In this document: positions 1-6,744 of the stretch, piece by piece | How positions within the stretch are numbered: the first letter of the stretch is position 1 | Layout: each line of letters starts with the position of its first letter | Source of the DNA: Brachionus plicatilis | Lineage: Eukaryota; Rotifera; Eurotatoria; Ploima; Brachionidae | Reading direction: 5' to 3' | Assembly (NCBI GenBank): GCA_010279815.1 | Contig: QEOQ01000345.1 | Coordinates: forward strand, 390,996-401,157 | Length of the DNA: 10,162 nucleotides | Position numbers and translations under genes: made by a program | The notes under the pieces: generated by a model | Told to the model about the DNA's origin: nothing | Database searches by the model: none | Seen by the model: the letters and a program-made list of their open reading frames with translations, nothing else

Positions 1-377
1 ACATTTTTAATAGGGTCGATTTTAATTTTTTTATTTGTATAAATTCATTCCCAGAAACTAATATCAAACGAATATAATTTTTTCAAAAATTCAGCAGTTT
101 GACCATTTCAAAACTAAAATCGAATTTGATTTTCTGATTTAAAATATGTTGTTTAGGGTTTTTAAAAGCTTTTTAGCAATAAATATGTAGAAATGTTTGA
201 GAAATGCTAAACTCAGCTGTCAAACAAAAAAGAATTGAAGATTAATTTGGTGTATTTTTTAGTCATTAAATGAAAATTATCAAAAAATTTTGAAAAAGCA
301 TGAACAATGTGCGATGTTTCGAATTTATTTAAAATAAATAAATGGGAGTTACTCTTGAAGTCTTATTACATTGAAAT
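1..377. other. A+T-rich non-coding DNA, nothing recognised
   Basis: No open frame of useful length, no splice-site pairs framing a coding segment, and no repeat shared with the rest of the window were seen. The stretch is mostly A/T runs. It ends where copy A of the long direct repeat begins. Confidence 0.5.
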
Positions 378-1603
378 TATTTTTATTAAATCAAATATAG
401 AATATTTAGTTTTTATTGTATCTAAAACATAAATCTTTAAATTTTATTTAATTTTTTAAAAAAAAAAATTTTTTTTAAAAAATTATGAAATGAAAATTTT
501 CATTAAAAGACGAGAAATACACCATTTATATGCTAATTATAGTTTTTTTATTTAGTTTTTTAATTATTAAAGTTTTAAAAAATCAATATTTTTTAGATTT
601 TTTTTGGTTTTTTGAAAAAAAGAACACTCTTTAAAGTTCCGAAATAAGTTCTTTGTAACAGATCTCGACCGTAAAATGAATTAATTGAAAAACTCGTAAA
701 TACAGAGTTTCAGTAGCTTAATTAATAAGATTACTGTCAACAATTTTCAATAAATTTATTATCAAAATAATTTTTAAGAGAGATCAACAAAAGGTTCATT
801 AAAAAGAAGCTGAATTTTTTAAAGTTGAAATTTTTATTTACACTCTTCAGCTTCAATAAAATTAATTTAAAAAAATATCAATCTTTTTGTGCAAACATTT
901 GATGCCTATCAGTGGCTATAAAAAAATAAAAATCCCGTAAATGTCAACAATTTTACAAAATAATTAAAAAGTAAATCCATTTGGAAAGTATGTCAAAAAA
1001 AATAACTTTATTTTTTCAATCTCATAAATTTTATTGAACCAAAGTTTGACTTTTGAGTCCGAAGAATTTTTCAATTTTTAATCAGCAATTTATTTGCATC
1101 AAATACAATTTTTTATCATTTTAACTACAGTTTTTGGATCTATAGTCATAGGTGATCAGTTGGTCACATATTATGTGACCAGTACCCCTCACGTAAAAAA
1201 TGATATTGACCAAGACTGGTCAATTAATTTTCAAAGATGGAATATGTGACCAGAAGTAAAATAATAGAAAATTAGGGGATCAAAAAATTTATTATGTGAC
1301 TAAAGAAAAAATTAAATGACCAAAGAAATTCAAAATCGTCAGTTTTTAATTTTAGTGTTTTTTAGCCATATGTATTTTCAACTCTTTCAGCTCAAAAAAA
1401 TTATCGAATTCAGGGCACTTATTAATGATTTTTTTGCTTTTTTTTTGCATATTGGTTTTTCAAGTGCCTGCTTTTAATATAAAAAACTTTTATATTTAAT
1501 GCTGTCTAATTTTACTTCTGACAGTTCCTTGTTTATTTTATACATTTTTCCTCTTATGAAGTATAATATCTTTTTCTATTTTCTTACTTTTGCTCATCTT
1601 CAT
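378..1603 (+). repeat. Long direct repeat, copy A (about 1.2 kb)
   Basis: This stretch aligns almost end to end, in the same orientation, with 5426-6722. Landmarks shared by both copies include TTTTTATTGTATC, AACAGATCTCGACCGTAAAA, TTTGTGCAAACATTTGATGC and CATATGTATTTTCAACTC. The block 1225-1476 is identical base for base to 6356-6607 (252 bp). Elsewhere the copies differ by substitutions and small indels: copy A has 12 extra bases (CCGAAATAAGTT) near 640 and about a dozen extra bases near 1530. The right part overlaps the left end of the inverted-repeat element at 1136-2750, so the repeat is a segment crossing that element's left boundary, not the element itself. No protein-coding content was recognised. 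Confidence 0.92.
1136..1258 (+). repeat. Left terminal inverted repeat, outer part
   Basis: This is the outer left arm. It contains a perfect 19-bp palindrome at 1162-1180 (GGTCACATA-T-TATGTGACC) and a 7-bp-arm hairpin at 1206-1223 (TTGACCA-AGAC-TGGTCAA). The last block, TTTTCAAAGATGGAATATGT followed by GACCAGAA, matches the reverse complement of the right arm. The same segment is present in repeat copy B at 6271-6390, where the 19-bp palindrome is broken by one substitution. Confidence 0.8.
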
Positions 1604-1904
1604 CTTTATCTTCAATATCAGTTACGTCAAGATCGTTAACTGAATCAATTGTTTTTTGCCTTGTGCATCTTCTGAGCTAATCTCACTTCCAAATCTCCTT
1701 CAAAAGAACCAAGCGCGTATGTTAATGCACAATTAAACTTTTATTGTGCTTCAAAATGAAAAATATTTTTCAAAAAAAATTAAACTTTTTTCAATTTAGA
1801 ATCATCAAAATCTATTTTAAAATTGATTTATAAAAATGTTAAATATTAAAAAAATTATTGTTCCAGAACAAAAATAAGTGACCAAACAAAAAGATAGGTG
1901 ATAA
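1259..1904. other. Insertion-like segment interrupting the left arm; no gene
   Basis: The right arm has no counterpart for this stretch, which separates the two paired pieces of the left arm. Its first 345 bp are shared with repeat copy B; the rest is unique here. It carries scattered GTGACT/TGACC words (for example near 1295, 1316 and 1880) like those of the arms. It may therefore be an expanded part of the same element and not a foreign insert. No coding potential was recognised. Confidence 0.45.
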
Positions 1905-2041
1905 ATTTAGCAAGTTGAAGTTTATGATCAATTTTGAAGATCAAAATGATCAAATCAAACTAAAACTATAAAATAAATTTTTATTTTTTATTAGAATTAG
2001 TGCAGAGGTAAATTTTTGGTTTTAACATACTTTGTTAAATC
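1905..2041 (+). repeat. Left inverted repeat, inner part
   Basis: The segment contains GAAGTTTATGATCAAT, CAAACTAAAACTATAAAATA and TTTAACATACTTTGTTAAAT. Each has a close reverse-complement partner in the right arm (2549-2690), in the same order. It therefore continues the left arm after the interruption at 1259-1904. Confidence 0.68.
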
Positions 2042-2103
2042 TAAAGGTAAAATCTGCAAAAGTCTGCAAAAAATTATCCACTTAAAATAGCATCATTTCG
2101 ATG

Positions 2104-2160
2104 GTGTGCTCTCTGCATTATGCATTTTGATAAAGCCGAGTTTATTTTTTATTTGAATTC
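2104..2160 (+). repeat. 57-bp direct repeat, copy 1 (partner 2501-2558)
   Basis: The segment begins GTGTGCTCTCTGCATTATGC and continues ATTTTGATA, then a T-rich stretch. The partner at 2501 differs by A to G in the TGCATTATGC word and by scattered changes further on. The two copies run in the same direction although they lie inside an inverted-repeat structure, and they bracket the inner hairpin at 2223-2490. Confidence 0.8.
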
Positions 2161-2222
2161 TTGTTAAAAAGTAAGGTATTGAGAAATTCAAATAGAAATT
2201 TAGCAAAAATCCTCTTTTTTAC

Positions 2223-2490
2223 GATAAAAATTAAAAATAATAAATTTTTTTATGAAAATATTCAGACATATTGAATTATACTTTGTTGCACCATTTTAAC
2301 CTAAAAAATTTTCTTATGCTAAAATAAGACAAAAAAATAAAAAATCAATAAGATTAAAATTGATTATTGATTTAATTTTCAAAAATAATCAAATGATGAT
2401 TTTATTTTAGGCAATAAAGGTTCAAAAAAGTATGTTGCAATATGTCTGAATTTTTTTTTTTTTTAAATTTTATTATTTTTAATTTTAATC
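2223..2490. repeat. Inner inverted repeat (hairpin) centred near 2357
   Basis: ATTCAGACATATTG at 2260-2273 has an exact reverse complement at 2438-2451. TTAAAAATAATAAA at 2231-2244 has one at 2469-2482. Close to the centre AATCAATAA at 2343-2351 pairs with TTATTGATT at 2364-2372. The intervening parts of the arms match with gaps. The whole could fold into a long imperfect hairpin nested within the larger foldback element. Confidence 0.75.
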
Positions 2491-2500
2491 TAAAAAAATT

Positions 2501-2558
2501 GTGTGCTCTCTGCATTGTGCATTTTGATATACTAAGTTTATTCTTTTATTTAACATAG
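2501..2558 (+). repeat. 57-bp direct repeat, copy 2 (partner 2104-2160)
   Basis: This copy begins GTGTGCTCTCTGCATTGTGC followed by ATTTTGATA and resembles the copy 397 bp upstream. Its last bases overlap the inner end of the right arm of the foldback element. Confidence 0.8.
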
Positions 2559-2750
2559 TATGTTTAATACAAAAATTAAACTCTGCATTATTTCCATTAG
2601 GAATTATTAATTTATTTAATAGTTTTAGTTTTATTTAATCATTTTGAGCATCAAATATTGATCATAAACTTCAAATTGCCCTCAATTTCTGGTCACATAT
2701 TCCATCTTTGAAAATTAGGTGAACAATTGGTCACCTTTGGCTATAGACCC
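2549..2750 (-). repeat. Right terminal inverted repeat
   Basis: Read on the minus strand, this about 200-bp arm begins GGGTCTATAGCCAAAGGTGA. It then carries a GTGACC word and the TTTTCAAAGATGGAATATGT block, followed by the sequence matching 1905-2041. At the position corresponding to copy B 6352-6362 it shares CACCTAATTTTC with copy B, where copy A has CAATTAATTTTC. Copy B therefore keeps an older state at that site. Confidence 0.75.
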
Positions 2751-3053
2751 CAGTATTTATCTCTTGGAATTATGATGAATATTTTGGAAACAAAAATTAA
2801 ATAAGAATCTGCGCGTTTTAGCAAAGAAATATCTCATTAAGCGTGTCGAGTGGCTTTATGGTCGGTAAATTTTCCCATTCGGATTTGATGATGAGGAACC
2901 CTCTTGGTAACGAGACATCAATTATTAATGTTTTTTCTCTGACCCAATTCATAATTCACATAAATCCCGCCTCACTTTGTTGATAAAATTTTGTTGCTCA
3001 GGTCATTCGTCTGCATAGTTAAATATACCTTTACAATTTAGAACTAGCTTACC

Positions 3054-3060
3054 TATATAT
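3054..3060 (+). promoter_or_regulatory. TATA-like box (weak candidate)
   Basis: TATATAT lies about 310 bp before the start codon on the coding strand. In DNA this rich in A and T such words are common. It is listed only because it lies in the relatively less A+T-rich upstream region. Confidence 0.2.
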
Positions 3061-3345
3061 TCAACGAAAGTTTAAAAGTTTAGTAAAACCGAATGCAAAT
3101 AGTGATTTAAATTATGATAATTCGTGTCCAGACCCAAGCAAAAATTTGAAATATTTCTAAAAACGAATGCAGTCCAATGACACAAATTTCGATTTTTTTG
3201 TCAATATGTTGATTTAGAGTAGAAAATTTTATTTTATTTTTTGACATATATTTTACCGAACGAAAATAAAATGTATTTTCAACAATTAAAATAATTAAGT
3301 TTCTATTTATTAAACTCACACAATTGACAATCACCTTAAAGTGAT

Positions 3346-3356
3346 CTTTCATTTAG
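3346..3356 (+). other. Candidate 3' splice acceptor in the 5' leader
   Basis: CTTTCATTTAG matches the acceptor of intron 1, which ends TTTCATTTAG at 4093. It would leave a 14-nt leader (3357-3370) before the ATG. It could be the end of a 5'-UTR intron or a spliced-leader trans-splicing acceptor. It also lies right after the upstream in-frame ATG at 3341, which favours the ATG at 3371 as the true start. Confidence 0.4.
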
Positions 3357-3370
3357 ACAATCTATGTAAA

Positions 3371-4928
3371 ATGAAAATCGAGCCCATTCTAGTGCTTGTC
3401 TTGAGCTTGGTCACGTATGTGTCCGCAATGCCTCAAGTAATCTATGCCGATTTGGCACAATCAAAACAAATTCCATGCAATTCCAATTTTGTCTGCTATT
3501 CCAGCTATTCATTCAAAAACTACCCCCATCCAATGGTAAGACTGAACTCGTCTTTAAAATACCAGATATCAGCCGGCTTTTTGACCATAACCAATGTCAA
3601 AGAGACCGACGCTGGCTTTTACACATGCACGGGCACTTGCCAGCAAATGCAGTACGATCAAATGGCCTTCTTTCTTCAGCCCATGTCAATGGGCCAGCCC
3701 ATAGATGTCAGCAAATCATGGGCTGCCATACCGCCTTTGCCAGACTTGTTCGGCAGCGATGAAGACAAATTGTATGTAGTTGTAAGTGACGAAAGACTCT
3801 ATGCTGCCCATAGCGGTCAAGTTTTGAGCGGTGGCGAGATCGCCGGACTTGTAGTCGGTCTGGTATTTGCTCTTCTTCTAACCATTGCTGTCATAGTCGG
3901 ACTCATTCTGCTTCAAATCAGACGAAAACGAAACAGAAGCGAAAAATGTAAAAAAAAAATTTTTTAAAAATTATTTTATTTAAAATTTTTAAAAAAATTG
4001 TTTTATTTAAAATTTTTAAAAAAATTATTTTATTTTAAATTTAATTTTTTTATGTTCAAAATTATTTTTGAGTTTAAATTTTTTTTCATTTAGCATCGAG
4101 TAAACGAAGCGAAAGAGATACAGCCAGTAATTTTTTTAAAATGTTTTTGCTTAATTTTTAAATAGTTTATTTGTTTTAGGCATTGATTATTCAACGATTG
4201 AAAGAGATTATAATGGAGAAAGTGCCACGAACACTTTGACCAGAGACAGTAATGGTCGACTTGAGGACAAAAGGCAAAGCGAAGGCTCCAATTTGGCAGA
4301 CATGGGAAACTTGAGAAACATAATCTCCGAAATAAATACCAAAGACATTGATGGTCCTAAGAGCTACAGGGTGGAAAACTTCAAGAGCATAAATGAGATG
4401 ATCAACCAGCCAGAATTGCCCAATATTGACTTGAACACCGGCTCTGGAAACGCTTATCAAAATCAAATATTTGATAATTTTAAGCACGAGCCCAAGAATT
4501 TGGAGCAAAAAAACCAGTATATAAATCAGCCTTTGATTCAGTTTCCTGGAAATCCCAGAAAACCACCAAATGTGCCTAGAGGTATCTTATTATCTCTGGT
4601 CTGAGGAGATTCTTAATTTTTGTTGATTTTTGTAGAGCAAAGGTTGGATTCCGAGCCTAAAATGGATAACTCGAACACTAATGTCTCGACTGCTGGTTCT
4701 GTTACCGTGGTTAGCGCGCGCACGCCTGCAGTCCGAGAGCAAAGACCCAGCGCATCCTCTAACCAAAGCGGTCGAGTTAATGCCAACAAACAAATCAGTT
4801 TTAGCCAACGTGTTGAAACAACTTCAACTCCGTTTCAGCTGCAGATACCGCCTTCCCAATCGTTTAGAGAAGTTGATTACTCAATGGGCTCGAGTTATTT
4901 TAACAGAGATGGAACAACTGATGTCTAA
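3371..4928 (+). CDS. Type I transmembrane receptor-like protein with one Ig-like domain and a tyrosine-motif cytoplasmic tail (4 exons, 434 aa)
   Basis: Coding exons are 3371-3947, 4094-4126, 4180-4581 and 4636-4928. They sum to 1305 bp, all junctions are GT-AG, and the frame is open to TAA at 4926-4928. The ATG at 3371 is chosen over the in-frame ATG at 3341 because a good signal peptide follows directly (residues 1-19, ending V-S-A). An Ig-like domain spans about 23-104. C36 and C86 are the expected B- and F-strand cysteines, and L-T-I-T-N-V then D80-A-G-F-Y-T-C86 is the classic F-strand signature. The usual core Trp is absent, and C42 and C90 could form a second disulfide. N59-S-S is an N-glycosylation sequon. 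A stalk (105-156), a membrane helix (about 157-183) and the stop-transfer R-R-K-R-N-R follow. The 245-residue tail has the ITIM-like I205-D-Y-S-T-I210, YxN motifs at Y296, Y317 and Y425, prolines at 326-336 fitting SH3-ligand patterns, and a C-terminal T-D-V of PDZ-ligand type. Exon structure and topology are well supported. Ligand and pathway are unknown. Confidence 0.9.
3948..4093 (+). other. Intron 1 (146 bp, phase 1) with a 27-bp tandem repeat
   Basis: The donor is AAT|GTAAAA and the acceptor TTTCATTTAG|CAT. A period-27 A/T tandem repeat of about 2.5 units occupies 3974-4040 (units start at 3974, 4001 and 4028). If the intron is retained, the reading frame adds only six residues (C-K-K-K-I-F) before TAA at 3965-3967. 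That gives a 198-residue membrane protein without the signalling tail. Confidence 0.85.
4127..4179 (+). other. Intron 2 (53 bp, phase 1)
   Basis: The donor is GCCA|GTAATT and the acceptor TTGTTTTAG|GCA. Removal joins the split Ser204 codon (A|GC) and puts the 33-bp exon 2 in frame with exon 3. Without removal the frame is not open into exon 3. Confidence 0.85.
4582..4635 (+). other. Intron 3 (54 bp, phase 1)
   Basis: The donor is AGAG|GTATCT and the acceptor TTTTTGTAG|AGC. Removal joins the split Glu338 codon (G|AG). Reading through the intron would stop in frame at 4602-4604, so its removal is required for the C-terminal 97 residues. A second AG two bases downstream (4637) would break the frame and is not preferred. 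Confidence 0.85.
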
Positions 4929-5145
4929 TGATCAATTTTTTTCTCCTCATTTTAGACTTTCCCTATTAGATTTTTTATGATATTTATTTTATGCCCGTAG
5001 GATTTTTTAAAGCGATTATTTACATTCCAAGAGATCTTGTTTTGTTGTTTTTTTTTTATTGTATTTTTAATTCTTAAGTCCAAGTTTATTTTCTTAATGA
5101 TTCAAGCATGTTTTTTTGAAATAAAAATTTCGTGTAGCCCAATTT
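4929..5145 (+). other. Probable 3' untranslated region
   Basis: The segment from the stop codon to just past the poly(A) signal is T-rich and non-coding. The cleavage site is not visible. It is placed within about 20 bp after the AATAAA at 5120-5125, by analogy with animal genes. Confidence 0.5.
5120..5125 (+). terminator. Poly(A) signal AATAAA
   Basis: A canonical AATAAA lies 192 nt past the stop codon on the coding strand, followed by a GT/T-rich stretch (CGTGTAGCC then T runs) as expected downstream of a cleavage site. Such words are frequent in A+T-rich DNA, but position and downstream context support it. Confidence 0.6.
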
Positions 5146-5403
5146 TTTGATTGTCTAAAATCTAATGCATTCCTGCTGAGTCTCACGAATTTGAATTTTT
5201 TTCTAAATTAAAATTCAAAACTTGTTCTTAATTGTTTTTTAGACTGTAGAGTGGCGGTGAAGTTTGGACCAAAAATAGTTGCAAAATACACTTAAATTGA
5301 AAACCAATTTTTTTTAAATTATTAACAATTATTTGAAAAAAAAAGGTTTTAAATTTAAATTTTATTTTATTGTTTAACGTTAAAAGAAAATTTTCAAAAT
5401 TAA
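5146..5403. other. A+T-rich spacer between gene and repeat copy B
   Basis: Nothing recognisable is present apart from a small less A+T-rich patch at about 5240-5270 (GTAGAGTGGCGGTGAAG). No frame or splice pattern around that patch supports an exon. Confidence 0.4.
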
Positions 5404-5425
5404 CATTTATTTTTTAATTTCCAAA
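5404..5425 (+). repeat. 22-bp direct repeat flanking copy B, left
   Basis: This 22-mer (starts CATTTATTTTTT, ends AATTTCCAAA) recurs exactly at 6723-6744. It lies immediately before the start of homology between copy B and copy A and is absent from the matching place in copy A. It behaves like a target-site duplication made when copy B was inserted. Confidence 0.75.
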
Positions 5426-5446
5426 TATATTTTTAAATCAAATAAC

Positions 5447-5640
5447 GAATATTTAGTTTTTATTGTATCAAAAACATAATTTTTTAAATTTTATTTAATT
5501 TTTTAAACAAAGAAAAAAACTTTCTTAAAAAAATTATTAAAGAAGAAGAAGAATATTTAGTTTTTATTGTATCTAAAACATAGATCTTTAAATTTTATTT
5601 AGCTTTTTAAATAAAAAAAAACTTTCTTAAAAAAATTATA
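5447..5640 (+). repeat. 104-bp tandem duplication inside copy B
   Basis: GAATATTTAGTTTTTATTGT starts at 5447 and again at 5551. The two units (5447-5550 and 5551 to about 5640) share AAATTTTATTTA and ACTTTCTTAAAAAAATTA. Copy A has only one unit (from 400), so the duplication arose in copy B or was lost from A. Confidence 0.85.
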
Positions 5641-6270
5641 AAATTTTATGAAAATTTTCATTAAAAGACGTAAAAATACACCATTTATATACTAATTAAA
5701 ATTTTTTTATTTTTAAAGTTTTAAAAAAGCAATATTTTTTAGATTTTTTTTGGTTTTTTGAAAAAAAGAACACTCTTTAAAGTTCTTTGTAACAGATCTC
5801 GACCGTAAAATGAATTAATTGAAAAACTCGTAAATGTAGAGTTTCAGTAGCTTAATTAATAAGATTACTGTCAACAATTTTCAGTAAATTTATTTTCAAA
5901 ATAATTTTTAAGAGAGATCAACAAAAAGTTCATTAAAAAGAAGCTGAATTTTTTAATGTTTTAAATTTTTATTTACACTCTTCAGCTTCAATAAAATTAA
6001 TTTAAAAAAATATCAATCTTTTTGTGCAAACATTTGATGCCTATCAGTGGCTTTAAAAAAATAAAAATCCCGTAAATGTCAACAATTTTACAAAATAATT
6101 AAAAAAGTAAATCCATTTGGAAAGTGTGTCAAAAAAAATAAGTTTATTTTTTCAATCTCATAAATTTTATTGAACCAAAATTTTTATTTGACTCCGAAGA
6201 ATTTTTCAATTTTTAATCAGCAATTTATTTGCATCCAATACAATTTTTTATCATTTTAACTACAGTTTTT

Positions 6271-6390
6271 GGATCTATAGTTATAGGTGATCAGTTGGAC
6301 ACATATTATGTGACCAGTACCCCTCACGTAAAATATGTGACCATGACCGGCCACCTAATTTTCAAAGATGGAATATGTGACCAGAAGTAA
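6271..6390 (+). repeat. Left terminal repeat of the foldback element inside copy B
   Basis: The segment begins GGATCTATAGTTATAGGTGA and aligns with 1136-1258. Where copy A has the palindromic GGTCACATA arm, copy B has GGACACATA. Where copy A has a TTGACCA/TGGTCAA hairpin, copy B reads GTGACCATGACCGGCCAC. No matching right end follows, so this is a partial element. Confidence 0.75.
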
Positions 6391-6722
6391 AATAATAGAA
6401 AATTAGGGGATCAAAAAATTTATTATGTGACTAAAGAAAAAATTAAATGACCAAAGAAATTCAAAATCGTCAGTTTTTAATTTTAGTGTTTTTTAGCCAT
6501 ATGTATTTTCAACTCTTTCAGCTCAAAAAAATTATCGAATTCAGGGCACTTATTAATGATTTTTTTGCTTTTTTTTTGCATATTGGTTTTTCAAGTGCCT
6601 GCTTTTATTATAACAAACTTTCGTATTTAATGCTGTCTAATTTTACTTCTGACAGTTCTTTATACATTTTTCCTCTTATGAAGTATAATATCTTTTTCTA
6701 TTTTCTTACTTTTGCTCATCTT

Positions 6723-6744
6723 CATTTATTTTTTAATTTCCAAA
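6723..6744 (+). repeat. 22-bp direct repeat flanking copy B, right
   Basis: This is an exact match to 5404-5425. It begins at the base where homology to copy A stops; the last shared word is CATCTTCAT, so three bases could belong to either side. Confidence 0.75.

Larger units (their letters stand above)
1136..2750. mobile_element. Non-autonomous foldback-like element with long terminal inverted repeats
   Basis: The two ends are inverted copies. The left end reads GGATCTATAGTCATAGGTGA; the reverse complement of the right end reads GGGTCTATAGCCAAAGGTGA. Both arms continue with GGTCAC/GTGACC words and a shared block TTTTCAAAGATGGAATATGT. The right arm (2549-2750) pairs with two pieces of the left side, 1136-1258 and about 1905-2041. 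The left arm therefore looks interrupted by about 650 bp of other sequence. A second inverted repeat (2223-2490) lies in the middle. No transposase reading frame was found, so any movement would need enzymes from elsewhere. No convincing target-site duplication was seen at the ends, so the superfamily is unknown. Confidence 0.72.
2751..3370 (+). promoter_or_regulatory. Upstream region and presumed 5' leader of the receptor-like gene
   Basis: This 620-bp stretch separates the foldback element from the start codon. Its first part (about 2780-3020) is less A+T-rich than its surroundings and holds two overlapping short open frames of unknown meaning. A TATA-like TATATAT lies at 3054-3060. A strong 3' splice-site string, CTTTCATTTAG, ends at 3356, only 14 nt before the ATG. 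The promoter and transcription start cannot be placed from sequence alone. Confidence 0.4.
5426..6722 (+). repeat. Long direct repeat, copy B (about 1.3 kb)
   Basis: This is the same-orientation copy of 378-1603, offset by about 5.1 kb. It contains the left terminal repeat of the foldback element (from 6271) and about 330 bp beyond it, but not the right end, so it carries a truncated element. It has its own 104-bp tandem duplication near the left end. The identical core shared with copy A is 6356-6607. The A/T-rich frame at 6447-6770 runs through this core and past the repeat boundary and is not considered a gene. Confidence 0.92.

Noticed and set aside
1130..2760. Target-site duplication at the ends of the foldback element
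   Set aside because: The flanks share only CAGT-like words at inconsistent distances from the ends, which chance can explain.
3107..3352. Minus-strand open frame of 81 codons ahead of the gene
   Set aside because: I/N/F/K-rich composition typical of A+T-rich chance frames, no domain or signal peptide, and it lies in the presumed leader of the plus-strand gene.
4191..4508. Minus-strand open frame of 105 codons
   Set aside because: It is a shadow opposite exon 3, whose splice joins, composition and motifs support the plus strand.
4681..4980. Alternative plus-strand frame over the last exon
   Set aside because: It is out of frame with the spliced product and would require ignoring the well-fitting intron 3 junction; it appears to be a shadow.
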